Below are positions 9,247-17,537 of a stretch of 64,000 nt of DNA, piece after piece. Every line of letters begins with the position of its first letter. Within the stretch, counting starts at the first letter, position 1. Made by a program: the position numbers and the translations under genes. The notes beneath the pieces are model-generated. The model was not told the origin of the DNA, searched no databases, and saw only the letters and a program-made list of their open reading frames with translations. The DNA is from Actinoplanes oblitus. GTDB taxonomy: Bacteria; Actinomycetota; Actinomycetes; Mycobacteriales; Micromonosporaceae. The stretch spans positions 3,859,501-3,923,500 of the forward strand of contig NZ_CP126980.1 of assembly GCF_030252345.1 (NCBI RefSeq). The letters are read 5' to 3'.

Positions 9247-9720
9247 TCACCGAGCGTGGACGGGTGTCCAGCGAAGGGTCAAGTCCGGCAGGTTTTCCAT
9301 GTTGCGATCACCGTCGCTGGTGTCGAGAACGGCGAAACCGTGGCACTCATAGAACGCGCGGGCGTCGGTGTTCCGCTGAAAGACGTGCAGAGACACCCCG
9401 CCCGGGCTGTGCCGCCTGACCTCGTTGAGAAGTAGCGTGCCGATGCCCTGCCGACGGACGTCGGGGCGCAGATAGAGGTGTTCGAGCACGTCGCCGTTGA
9501 GGGCGGCATAGCCGGTGATCTCCGCATCACGCACTGCGACCCAGGTGCGACATTGCTTGAGCAAGACGTCCCGAACCCATCGGGTCACCTGCTCGTGATT
9601 GCGCTTCTGCGGCGGCAGATAGGGCATAGTCACCGACCGAGAAGCCACGTGGATGCGGGCGATCACGCCTGCATCCGCCTCCGCCGCGAATCGAATCTGA
9701 GTCTTGCCGTCGTCACTCAC
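9247..9720 (-). CDS. GNAT family N-acetyltransferase
   Basis: This 157-aa protein has a complete GNAT fold. An N-terminal IRFAAEADAGVIARIHVAS strand-helix leads to WVAVRDAEITGYAAL. The acetyl-CoA pyrophosphate loop is LYLRPDVRRQGIGTLLL near 82-98, and the C-terminal part is SLHVFQRNTDARAFYECHGF. The start is GTG 9720 (MSDDGKTQIRFA). The acceptor amine is unknown. The gene stands alone on the minus strand. Confidence 0.92.
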   Translation of the reverse strand: MSDDGKTQIRFAAEADAGVIARIHVASRSVTMPYLPPQKRNHEQVTRWVRDVLLKQCRTWVAVRDAEITGYAALNGDVLEHLYLRPDVRRQGIGTLLLNEVRRHSPGGVSLHVFQRNTDARAFYECHGFAVLDTSDGDRNMENLPDLTLRWTPVHAR

Positions 9721-9939
9721 GCCGGGAACCTACAAGGCAGTCAGGAACTCCATCCAACGGTTAACCCGGTGAACGGTGCCGGTCACGGCACTAGATGCGG
9801 GTGCCGGTGGGGCGCGTTGAGTCGGCCGCCAACCCCAACGGCCGAGACCGCAGCGTGACGGCAGCTAATCGAATCGGCGCGCACGATCAGCGGCAAATCC
9901 GGATGGCGTTGCCCGCTGTCGGTCGGAAAGATTCACGCA

Positions 9940-10647
9940 ATGGATGTGGCTGGTAGTCGGGAGCTTGCGTGGGACGGGTGCGTCAATGTTCGTGATCTGG
10001 GCGGTCTCGGACAAGTGCGACCCGGCGCGGTGGTCCGTATGGAAGCGCCGACCCGGTTGAGCGAGTCTGGGTGGGCGACGGCTTGGGCGCATGGGGTCCG
10101 GACCGTGGTCGATTTGCGCCATGCCGACGAGTGCCAGCCGGACGTCGCGCCGAGACCGCCGGGTATCACCACCGTGCGGGTCCCGCTGGATCCGCTGGAT
10201 ACACCGTTCTACGAGCACTGGCAGAAGATCGACAACCTGGCCTCACCGCTTTACTACCCGGCGATGCTGGCCGAGCATCCCGAGTTGGTAGTCGCCGTCA
10301 CCCGGGCGATCGCCACCGCCGACCCGGGATGCGTGGTGTTCCACTGCGCCGGCGGCAAGGACCGTACCGGGTTGATCGCTCTGGTGCTGCTGACGTTGGC
10401 TGCGGCGACACCCGAGGAGATCATCGCCGACTACCTGCTGACCTTCGAGCGGATGAAGCAGCGGTACGCCGAACTTGGTTTCGGTGACCAACTCACCGCC
10501 GTAAAGGAACGCCTTGCGAGCCACGACACCACCATCGCGGCATCACTGACCTCGACCATCGGGTCGCTGACGATGCCCGACTATCTCCTGGAAAATGGTC
10601 TGCCCGAGGCCGACCTCGTCGCCCTGCATGCCCGCTTGATGACCTGA
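9940..10647 (+). CDS. Tyrosine/dual-specificity phosphatase (Siw14/LpdA-like)
   Basis: The 235-aa protein has the P-loop phosphatase signature HCAGGKDRTG, with catalytic Cys136 and Arg142. The N-terminal region VNVRDLGGL plus VVDLRHADEC is typical of atypical protein-tyrosine phosphatases in actinobacteria. The length is normal. The start is ATG 9940 with GGAAAG upstream. The substrate could be a phosphoprotein, phosphoinositide or inositol pyrophosphate. Confidence 0.92.
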   Translation: MDVAGSRELAWDGCVNVRDLGGLGQVRPGAVVRMEAPTRLSESGWATAWAHGVRTVVDLRHADECQPDVAPRPPGITTVRVPLDPLDTPFYEHWQKIDNLASPLYYPAMLAEHPELVVAVTRAIATADPGCVVFHCAGGKDRTGLIALVLLTLAAATPEEIIADYLLTFERMKQRYAELGFGDQLTAVKERLASHDTTIAASLTSTIGSLTMPDYLLENGLPEADLVALHARLMT

Positions 10648-10900
10648 TACGGCCGTGGCACCCAAGCCCGTGGTCGGCTCGCCGAGCAGCGACATGGGTG
10701 GACGGGCCGGTGCGGCGGGCGGCCAGGTCGAAGCGTTCGACGATGGACCGTGTCCGTCGCCAGACCGCTGCCCTTGGCAGCCGACTCGAAGACCAACACT
10801 CGCCCATGCGCGAGCCGCCGGAGCCGCGCATTAGCGGCAAATAAGTACGTCCCCGATGCTCTTCACGCTCATGTCGGGACCGCCTACCAGGCCGCCACCA

Positions 10901-11106
10901 TCACCGCGTTATTGGCGGCGGCCACGGCTCCACTCCAGGCGGAGAGTACACGCACTCCAAGCGCCGATCTGCGAATATCGCAAGTCGCAAGGCACTCTCG
11001 AAGTTTGAACCCATATCCCATAACCATCCGCCAATTCCGGCGGCAACGACCCGTCCTTCAGCTTCCAGGTATACGCTCGAATAGCTAAGCCATTCGCCGA
11101 GTGGAC
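10901..11106 (-). pseudogene. 3' part of a SUKH-3 immunity-type gene, cut off by an insertion sequence
   Basis: Read on the minus strand, the frame that resumes just outside the insertion element encodes PLGEWLSYSSVYLEAEGR and ends about 67 residues later. This matches the C-terminal half of SUKH-3 proteins (C-P-[IVL]-G-E, then D/E-x-x-G-R, then a final helix before the end). It has no start of its own outside the element. Joined to the fragment at 12024-12326 after removing the element and one AGT copy, the frame reads continuously. This is therefore the broken-off end of that gene. Confidence 0.8.
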
Positions 11107-11109
11107 AGT

Positions 11110-12025
11110 GAGCCCTTTTCATCCTGCGTAGCGGTTGGCTTCGACGTGATGCAGGACGAGGATGGCCTGCACGATCGCGGTCGCGCGGCGCGGGCAGCAG
11201 CGCAGCTTGGACAGGATCTTCCAGGTCTTGAGGGTTGCGATCGCGCGTTCGCCGCGGGCGCGGATCTTCGCGTGCGCCCGGTTGACCGCCTTCTGCCGGC
11301 GTGACAGCTTCGGCCGGAAGCGCCGCTGCTTGAACGGGGTGCGCACGCTGCCGCGGGCGCCCTGGTAGCCCTTGTCGGCGAAGGTCATTACGTCGGCGCT
11401 GGTGAGCGCGTCGATGATGCCGTGGGTGCGGGCGGCGGTCAGGTCGTGGGTCGAGCCTGGCAGCGCCGGCGAGGCCCACACGAGACGCCCGGCTGCGTCG
11501 GCGATGACCTGCGCGTTGACGCCGTGCCGCTTGTGCTTGCCGGAGTAGTACGGCTTCTGGTCGGCGACCCGGTCGATCGAGATCAGTGTGCCGTCCAGGA
11601 TCGCGTACGCCAGCTGCTGGATACGCCGCATCGCGCTGGCGAGGTCGTCGGCGGCTGCGCTAAGCAGGGCGATCGCCTCCTGGACGTAGCGCCAGGCGGT
11701 GGCGATGCCGATCTCGAAGCCGGCGGCGAGGCGGGTGTAGGTGTCGCCGTTGCGAAGGTGGGCCAGGGTGAGCAGGGCCTGACGGCCGGGGTTCAGTCGC
11801 CGCCATCGCGATCTGCGCTGCTGGCGGTGGGTGCGGATGCGTTCGGCGAGGTGGTTCAGGGTCCGGCTGGACAACGTGATCGTGGCAGGGTAGGACAGCA
11901 TGGCGAGGCTCCCGGTCGGGGCTTCGAGTCTTGGTCGACAGCTGTCCTACCTGGAGCCTCGCACCCATCGATCACCGGCCCTGCTATACCTGCCATGAGC
12001 TGCAAGATCAGCTTGGAAAAAGCTC
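11110..12025 (-). mobile_element. Complete IS5-family (ISL2-like) insertion sequence, 916 bp
   Basis: The ends are imperfect inverted repeats: the left end begins GAGCCCTTTTCATCCTG and the right end (complement) begins GAGCTTTTTCCAAGCTG, 12 of 17 matching. AGT lies immediately outside both ends (11107-11109 and 12026-12028), a 3-bp target duplication of the ANT form known for the ISL2 subgroup. One transposase gene nearly fills the element, with its stop 9 bp inside the left end. The insertion interrupts a SUKH-3 gene whose frame is restored on removal. Both ends and the transposase look intact, so the element may be active. Confidence 0.88.
11119..11901 (-). CDS. IS5-family DDE transposase
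   Basis: The 260-aa protein has an N-terminal helix-turn-helix (residues ~40-80, GDTYTRLAAGFEIGIATAWRY). A DDE_Tnp_4-type catalytic core follows: Asp103 in ILDGTLI, Asp176 in TFADKGYQGARG and Glu218 in ARGERAIATLK. The length is normal and no frameshift is seen. It cuts and pastes the surrounding 916-bp element. The start is ATG 11901. The typical ISL2-group ends and target duplication support the assignment. Confidence 0.95.
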   Translation of the reverse strand: MLSYPATITLSSRTLNHLAERIRTHRQQRRSRWRRLNPGRQALLTLAHLRNGDTYTRLAAGFEIGIATAWRYVQEAIALLSAAADDLASAMRRIQQLAYAILDGTLISIDRVADQKPYYSGKHKRHGVNAQVIADAAGRLVWASPALPGSTHDLTAARTHGIIDALTSADVMTFADKGYQGARGSVRTPFKQRRFRPKLSRRQKAVNRAHAKIRARGERAIATLKTWKILSKLRCCPRRATAIVQAILVLHHVEANRYAG

Positions 12026-12326
12026 AGTATTTTCCGCGCAGGATCGACTCGACATCTTTTACCGTCTTGAGTTGGCCCGAGCCGGCCAGAATTGGATCGA
12101 TGTTGAAGGGCTCATCATTGAAAAAGTTCGGGCCTATTCCTCCGACTGGCTCCAACGACAGACCGGATAAGGTAGCGAATACTTCTCGCGCCAGCGAGTG
12201 AACCTGGTGGCCTTCGAGTTCTAGTGCGGCAACCAAGGGCTGAACGTCAATCTGGCGATTGGCCGTCCATCCTGATGCGCCGAGCGCTTCGGCGAGATCA
12301 GGAGGAAATCGGTCTAAAGTCCGCAT
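12024..12326 (-). pseudogene. 5' part of a SUKH-3 domain immunity-type gene, truncated by the insertion sequence
   Basis: The remaining 100 codons carry the N-terminal SUKH-3 pattern: LGASGWTANRQIDVQPL, then LELEGHQVH, an F-x-x-x-L-x-GL segment, and FNDEPFNIDP. The TGA that ends it is made by the end of the insertion element, so this is truncation and not natural termination. The uninterrupted protein would be 168 aa. SUKH proteins are usually immunity factors against contact-dependent or polymorphic toxins. No cognate toxin gene is visible nearby. Base composition is lower in G+C than in surrounding core genes. Confidence 0.82.
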
Positions 12327-12430
12327 ATCGGCTGCTTTGCTTGTCCTTCTTCGTGGCAGACTTCACGCTAGTCCCAGCGATATTATCTTTGTCAATTTTA
12401 AATTGTGTCGGCTTACCAGTCAACATCGCC

Positions 12431-12465
12431 CCACCGCCACCGCCACCGCCACCGCCACCGTCACC
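12431..12465. repeat. CCACCG hexanucleotide tandem repeat
   Basis: About six copies of CCACCG (last copies CCACCG-TCACC) lie in the otherwise AT-richer stretch between the SUKH-3 gene and the next hypothetical gene. The only frame reading through it gives a His-Arg run with no protein-like sequence before it, so I treat it as non-coding. The interval 12327-12611 holds nothing else recognisable. Confidence 0.7.
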
Positions 12466-12611
12466 ACGAATCGGACCGCTGCACCCCCCAAGCGAGACTT
12501 CATCGAGTTCCGATCGGGGCGTCGAACACGGACAGGCCCGACCGAGCGCGATTGCTCTGCGGCAAAAGAGTGTGCAAGGTGGCCCCGGTTGCGCACCTGC
12601 ATAGGGGGCAG

Positions 12612-13187
12612 ATGAAGACTGGCCGTATGGCCTACGAGCGCGGTCGTCAATCGCGGCAAACTTCCACCTTCATGCTTCCTGCCGATGTGCAAGCGTTCGA
12701 CGAGGTGCTGGGCCCGCATATCCGTGGGATTGCCTGCTGGACGACGGACACTCCCGAACTGGAAGGTTCGGTGATCATGCATCGTTCTCTCAGCGAAGCG
12801 CTCATCGAGGGCACTCAGGCGTTCCTCTGGCTTACGGAAGACGGAACTCCGATGGGCCCTCGACTGCAGTACCTACCGACTGACATGGTCGGCGGTTCGT
12901 GGGCGGGGCCGAGTGTAGACCCCGAAACACCGAATGCCTTCATCCGCGCTGGCAGGCTCGCCTACCTCTGGTTCCCCGACGACGAGCCGAACCCGGTCCG
13001 AGCCGGATTCGTCGAGTTGGCCAAGGTGGCATGGGCGGCGCTCCATGCCGTGACTGCGGTACATCTCGTTCAGTCGGACGGCAAGCTTGCTCGATCCACC
13101 CGAATCGGCTCGGCGGCCAGAGAGTGGGTCAAGGAGCACCCAAGCCAGCAACTGGTGGCTTGGAATACGTACATGCGACTGCGATAA
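12612..13187 (+). CDS. Hypothetical protein, unrecognised family
   Basis: This is a 191-aa soluble protein starting MKTGRMAYERGRQSRQ. ATG 12612 has a GGGGG run 3 nt upstream; ATG 12627 is an alternative. The frame is free of low complexity and has well-mixed alpha/beta character (EGSVIMHRSLSEALIEG, RLAYLWFPDDEPNPVR), so it is probably real. No known motif, signal peptide or membrane segment is seen. Its G+C is lower than the window average, like its neighbours, pointing to transfer. It lies between immunity-type debris and a membrane-protein orphan gene. Confidence 0.65.
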   Translation: MKTGRMAYERGRQSRQTSTFMLPADVQAFDEVLGPHIRGIACWTTDTPELEGSVIMHRSLSEALIEGTQAFLWLTEDGTPMGPRLQYLPTDMVGGSWAGPSVDPETPNAFIRAGRLAYLWFPDDEPNPVRAGFVELAKVAWAALHAVTAVHLVQSDGKLARSTRIGSAAREWVKEHPSQQLVAWNTYMRLR

Positions 13188-13364
13188 CGGGAAGCTTCAG
13201 CATCGCCAGCGGCGGCCCGCGCGCGGATCGCGGCATGAGAGTCAACCACCTCCCTGGCCGGATGGCGACGCTATTGACAACTTTTGGGCGCATAACTTGC
13301 GCGGGTCGCGATAGATAGCAAGGCTAAATCTTGACCCTTGGTGATCTCGCTTGCTTGGAGGGGC

Positions 13365-14198
13365 ATGAAGATAGACCGCAAACCCCTCAGCACTGCTTGG
13401 CTATTTCTGTCTGTTGCGCTTGCCCTGTCATCTGGCGTCGCTCAGCTCGTAGTGAGTGGATTGGGACGATTTGCACTTGGACTCATCTTCGCCATATCGC
13501 TGACTCTGCTGATGTTGAATTTCGCCCGCCGGCGAATCGCCGCTGGGCTCATTGAGGCACTACACGAGAGGGGCAGACTTCGTGATGGCTTGAACTACGT
13601 TTTAGATTTCGGCGACGCTTCGTGTTCGGAAGAAATTTACCTTACCCTTCGAATCGGGGACTCTGGCGCCGGTGACAAAGTTCGATATGAGGTCGTAACA
13701 ACCCCGACAAAGCCGCTCCGGTACCGGACTTTTCACCCCATAATTCCGGACGACCGAAGCCCTCCGAGCTTCGAAAGCATGAGCTTCTCCGGTGGAATGC
13801 TTTCGCCTAGATCTACTAATATTGAGATTCTGCCAATCCGGAAAGATCGCTGGATTCGGGTGGTGGCTTTGTTCCGGCCCGCAGTCGACAGGCCGTGCCA
13901 TTGGATTGTCGATTACTGCTCGCCGAAACTGTGGAATCCACTGCGGGAGTCCGGCTGGGACGTGCTAACCTGGAGAATGCGACATGACCCAGGCGTCGTC
14001 GACAATTCAGTGGCCGCGCTCACGTTCAAGTTCGTGGCCCCGGCGAAATTCCGCATATCAGTTAGCGAGCGAGGCGGAAGAGGGACCATCGAGTCTTCTT
14101 CCGACTTGACCGAATTGCACTGGTCGATTTGGCGGGTTCCCGAGGCCAAGTCAGGCGATACATTCGTCTTCGACCTGCAACTAGCGGCTGAGGGGTAA
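13365..14198 (+). CDS. Hypothetical protein with two N-terminal transmembrane helices
   Basis: The 277-aa protein has two hydrophobic helices near residues 10-50 (LFLSVALALSSGVAQLVV and FALGLIFAISLTLLML). A ~220-residue, probably cytoplasmic beta-rich domain follows. I do not recognise the family. ATG 13365 is preceded by GGAGGGG; an in-frame GTG at 13341 is possible. Base composition is markedly less GC-rich than in the flanking core genes. Two membrane helices plus a soluble domain resembles some effector or immunity proteins, but this is speculation. Confidence 0.65.
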   Translation: MKIDRKPLSTAWLFLSVALALSSGVAQLVVSGLGRFALGLIFAISLTLLMLNFARRRIAAGLIEALHERGRLRDGLNYVLDFGDASCSEEIYLTLRIGDSGAGDKVRYEVVTTPTKPLRYRTFHPIIPDDRSPPSFESMSFSGGMLSPRSTNIEILPIRKDRWIRVVALFRPAVDRPCHWIVDYCSPKLWNPLRESGWDVLTWRMRHDPGVVDNSVAALTFKFVAPAKFRISVSERGGRGTIESSSDLTELHWSIWRVPEAKSGDTFVFDLQLAAEG

Positions 14199-14294
14199 GT
14201 CACTGGCCGGCGCGCCGGGTCATCCAATGACTAATCGGGTCCTTTGCTGGATTCCAGACGCACTCTCGTCGGCATGGTCGTCTGTTGAGATTGG

Positions 14295-15048
14295 CTACGT
14301 TCCGGAGGCCATGAAGGCGGCGAGGATGTAGTTGGGGTGGCGGTCGAGGTTCTTGCGGGCGCGGTCGTAGCGGATGGCGGTGCGTGGGTCGGCGTGGCGG
14401 GCGGTGGTGCGTGGGTCGGGGTGGCGGGCGGCGATCTGGACGTCGCGGAGGCTGACGCCGGCGTCGAGCATGGTGGTGACGAAGGTGTGCCGCAGCATGT
14501 GCGGGTGCATCTTCGGGATCCGCAGGTCTGCGTCTCGGCCAGGTGCCGGAGCCGCCGGGCCGCTGCATGCCGGTCTATCCGGGCGCCGCGGGCGTTGCGC
14601 AGAATCGGGCCGTCGTCACGCCCTTCGACGGCGCGGTCAATTGCTCGGGCTACGGCTGGAGGCAGCGGGACGAGAACGACCTTGCCACCTTTGCCGCGGA
14701 CTTTGAGTATCCGGTGTCCGTGTTCCTCACCGAGGTCGGCGATATTGGCGCCGCAGGCTTCGAAGATCCGCAGCCCGAGCAAGCCCAGCATGGCGTCCAG
14801 TGCGAAGTCCTTGATGTTGGCCGACAGTCTGGCGGCGGTGATCATCGCCTCGAATTGCAGGTGGCTCGTGTTGCTTGCAGCGGGTCCAGTGGCTGGTCAG
14901 CCGACCAGCGCAGGAAGACCTTGAGGTCGGAGTCGGTGTGCATCCGTGATTTACCGCGGTACCGGCCGAGGTACGCGGCGATTGCGGCCGCCAAGAGCCG
15001 TAGGTCGTATGTGGTCGGGTTGGGCTGGAATGCTGTTGAGGTAGTCAT
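14295..15048 (-). pseudogene. Tyrosine recombinase (XerC/D-type integrase), broken
   Basis: The fragments of one integrase lie in order on the minus strand. The N-terminal arm starts at ATG 15048 (MTTSTAFQPNPTTYDLRLLA) and runs to about 14860. A jump there loses roughly 80-100 residues of the core-binding domain and shifts frame. The catalytic part continues with GLLGLRIFEACGA (Arg I) and VRGKGGKVVLVP (Lys). A 1-base loss near 14530 shifts frame again before MHPHMLRHTFVTTML (HxxR). An 8-codon tandem duplication lies ahead of the Tyr in IRYDRARKNLD. It cannot be functional. It probably marks an old mobile-element scar. Confidence 0.85.
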
Positions 15049-15105
15049 ACTGCTCGGTTCGACCGGGCCGGCGCTGGCCCTGATAGTCCCGAGCCGTCCG
15101 TGATA

Positions 15106-15205
15106 CGAGGCGCCTACCCTGTTCAGGTGGCGGGCAGCGGCGCACCTTCGTGCGGTTCTCTCCCGTGATGGCCTCTGCTCGGCACCGCATCGTCTTTCCA
15201 CGGCC
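15106..15205. repeat. Imperfect ~100-bp direct repeat, copy A
   Basis: The copy begins CGAGGCGCCTACCCTGTTCA and runs through TTCGTGCGGTTCTCTCCC and CTGCTCGGCACC to ACGGCCA. It closely matches copy B at 16710-16809, with scattered substitutions. The two copies flank the hypothetical gene at 15387. The rest of the gap 15049-15386 shows only a GC-poor stretch just before that gene and no other recognisable feature. Confidence 0.75.
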
Positions 15206-15386
15206 ATCACGCTCGCGGCGGCACGAGAGTGCGCTGGCCGACCGCCTGACCCCTGCTCGGAGCATCCCCACGTGCTTGGTGCGCTTGATTCATCTCGACG
15301 ACATTTTTTGTCGGGGGGTGTGCCTAAGGTGCTCCGCAAGATCACCGGCTCGTGCCGGATGTGGATGAACCTGGCTGGGGGCAGAA

Positions 15387-16457
15387 ATGCGCTGGTGGAA
15401 GAGGAAGCCCGAAGACCGGGCACAGTGGGTGCTCGATCCGCTGGTGGCCGTGGGCCCATTGCGGTTCGGGATGACTTCTGGCCAGGTCGAGGCGGTCCTC
15501 GGTGAGGGTCTGCTGGGGTCGTATCAGGGTGCGAAAGGCGAGGAGGACTTGCAGCGGTACAGCGACCTGGGCGTGACCGCAATCTATCAACGCGGGCACT
15601 TGGTAGCGGTGGCGATCGATGCGATGGACGGGCCCCTGATCCGGTTGCGGGACGTCGAGCTGATCGCCAGGACGCCGTCCGGTGTGCGCGCTGACATCCA
15701 CCGCCTTGCATCTGAGGATAATGTCGCGGTCCGGGTGAACTGGAGCGGCGATCCCGAGGTGGCGGCATGGGGGCTTTCCATGGGAGCCCGGCCGGGGAGG
15801 GGCCTGTCGGCCGCCGGGTTCTCCGAGCGCAAGGACACGATGATCACGGATGCCCTGCTGGTCTGCGCAGAATTGGCGGAGGCACCGTATCTGTCGGAGC
15901 CGGTCATCCAGTGGTGCGATGTCCGAGAGTTGGAGTCGAACCCTGGGGCGTGGCCGGTAAAGCCCGACGCGGATCGTCCACGGTGGGACTGGACGCCGTT
16001 GGAGCGTATCGGGCCGCTCCAGTTCGGGATGAACCCCTTGCAGGTAGCGGATGCTCTGGGCGGCGAAGCGCCGGCGGCACGACACGGACACTTCCCCTGG
16101 CCCTTTCTCAACAAGCCCGGACTGTGGTCTGTCAACGCGGAACGATTCGACGAGGCCGGGGTGACCGCGCACTACTGGGGCGAACACGGGATTCCTCGCC
16201 TCACGGCGGTGACCGTGCACGGGCGAACCGGTCCACAAGTCAGCTACGCGGGCACCGAGTTGATCGGCAAGAAAGTTTCTGTCATCGACGATGTGCTATG
16301 CCAGCGCGCGGAGCGCGACGAGATAGGTCTGCTCGCCGGTTGCAACGGAGACCTTGGACCGGATGGGCTCGGCATGTGGGTACGGGCCACCCGTGCCGGA
16401 GATGCCGTGATCAGCGAAGCCCGGTTCTGCGCGGAGGGTTGGGAAGACCACGGCTGA
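15387..16457 (+). CDS. Hypothetical protein with two copies of a GPLxFGM-type domain
   Basis: This 356-aa soluble protein is built from two related halves. The first has VGPLRFGMTSGQVEAVLG near residues 22-40; the second has IGPLQFGMNPLQVADALG near 209-226. Each is followed by a Y-x-x-G/H beta-rich segment (LGVTAIYQRGHLVAVAI and AGVTAHYWGEHGIPRLTAV). This is an internal duplication. ATG 15387 has GGGGGCAG just upstream. I cannot name the family. Single copies of similar motifs occur in small actinobacterial proteins, including the lipoprotein at 62167 here. It is flanked by direct repeats. Confidence 0.72.
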   Translation: MRWWKRKPEDRAQWVLDPLVAVGPLRFGMTSGQVEAVLGEGLLGSYQGAKGEEDLQRYSDLGVTAIYQRGHLVAVAIDAMDGPLIRLRDVELIARTPSGVRADIHRLASEDNVAVRVNWSGDPEVAAWGLSMGARPGRGLSAAGFSERKDTMITDALLVCAELAEAPYLSEPVIQWCDVRELESNPGAWPVKPDADRPRWDWTPLERIGPLQFGMNPLQVADALGGEAPAARHGHFPWPFLNKPGLWSVNAERFDEAGVTAHYWGEHGIPRLTAVTVHGRTGPQVSYAGTELIGKKVSVIDDVLCQRAERDEIGLLAGCNGDLGPDGLGMWVRATRAGDAVISEARFCAEGWEDHG

Positions 16458-16709
16458 CGCGGGCCAAAGCCCTCGGCAAACCAGATCAACGAGTACCTGG
16501 CCAGTCCGGCAACATGGCCGAAGCACAACAACTCGGCACTCAAGTGAACGCTTGTCCGCGGTTGGCCGGGCGGATGCGGCTCCGCACTTTCTACCGAGCC
16601 GGAGCCGCCGCCCCGGCCTCCCGACACCGCACGCTCCACCACCACGCGCGGGTGTTCCGCTTGATGCGGCAGGCTGCTTCGACCCCGATGGTCCGGTCCT
16701 TCCGGAATG

Positions 16710-16809
16710 CGAGACGCCTACCCTGTTCACGGGGGCGGGCAGTGGTGCATCTTCGTGTGGTTCTCTCCCACGGTGACTGCTGCTCGGCACCTTATTGGTC
16801 TACGGCCAC
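16710..16809. repeat. Imperfect ~100-bp direct repeat, copy B
   Basis: The copy begins CGAGACGCCTACCCTGTTCA and continues through TTCGTGTGGTTCTCTCCC and CTGCTCGGCACC to ACGGCCA, matching copy A (15106-15205) in the same orientation about 1.6 kb away. The surrounding gap 16458-16864 has no convincing gene. Duplication of the intervening segment or past element excision could explain the repeat. Confidence 0.75.
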
Positions 16810-16864
16810 CGGCCCGTAGCGGCAGGTCCGAATGTGAAGGCGAGCCGCCGTTCAGGCTGTTGCG

Positions 16865-17239
16865 TCAGCGCAGGGCGCGGTGCGCGACCTGGAGTGCGAT
16901 CGCTCCGGCAAGCACCAACCAGGCTGTCCAAGTGACGGCGGTACCAACCACGCCCGTCGGCCACCGAAGCCGATTGGCGGTGGCCCCGACGACTGCGATG
17001 AGCGCAGCGCTGAGCCCGACGCCTGCCGATGCCAGCGGCGCGCCGTAAAGGATGACTCCGGCCACCGCCCAGTCGCGCGAGTTGAAGCATCCCGAACCGT
17101 CGCATGGGGGCGCCGGATCCGCCGTCGACGCGACGTAGACATAGCACCCTGCCCAAGCGGCGATCCACCACAGGGCAGAAACGCCCATCTCCGGAAGGAA
17201 CCACCCAGCGTTCGGGCGAGACGAAACGGCAGACGTCAT
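16865..17239 (-). CDS. Small membrane protein, hypothetical
   Basis: The 124-aa protein has three or four hydrophobic segments (VSALWWIAAWAGCYVYVA, WAVAGVILYGAPLASAGVGL, AALIAVVGATANRL and GTAVTWTAWLVLAGAIAL). A short extracytoplasmic loop carries two Cys (PPCDGSGCF) that could form a disulfide. ATG 17239 has GGGGG 5 nt upstream; ATG 17251 in frame is an alternative. No family is recognised and there is no operon partner. Confidence 0.6.
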   Translation of the reverse strand: MTSAVSSRPNAGWFLPEMGVSALWWIAAWAGCYVYVASTADPAPPCDGSGCFNSRDWAVAGVILYGAPLASAGVGLSAALIAVVGATANRLRWPTGVVGTAVTWTAWLVLAGAIALQVAHRALR

Positions 17240-17537
17240 GGGTACCCCCATCGGCGGCAGCGGCCTCAACTCGAGAAGTGTGGGGGTTCAATTTCAGCGG
17301 ACGGTGTAGGCGCTATCCGGGCGCCTCAGTTGTGGGCCATGCCAGCTTGTCCACCGGCGCCAGGGCCGCTCATCGCGCGATGGACACTGAGCGATGCCCC
17401 GCCAGCCGTGCTTGCTGGAGTAAGCGGACCGCGGCAGAAGAGTACGCCGCTCCGGTGGGCAGCCCCCACCGCTGATCCGATGCCAGGCAACTTGCCGACC
17501 GGAAGGCCAGGTCACAGCGTCCCGCTGCATCTCTATC

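Noticed and set aside
10648..10900. Possible remnant of another transposase gene downstream of the phosphatase
   Set aside because: Short frames occur on both strands, but no transposase or other motif could be recognised.
12405..12611. N-terminal extension of the 12612 gene with a His-Arg run
   Set aside because: It is produced by the CCACCG tandem repeat; a better ribosome binding site and normal protein sequence begin at 12612.
16458..16864. Short plus-strand frames downstream of the duplicated-domain gene
   Set aside because: They are Arg/Pro-rich, have no ribosome binding site and overlap direct repeat copy B.
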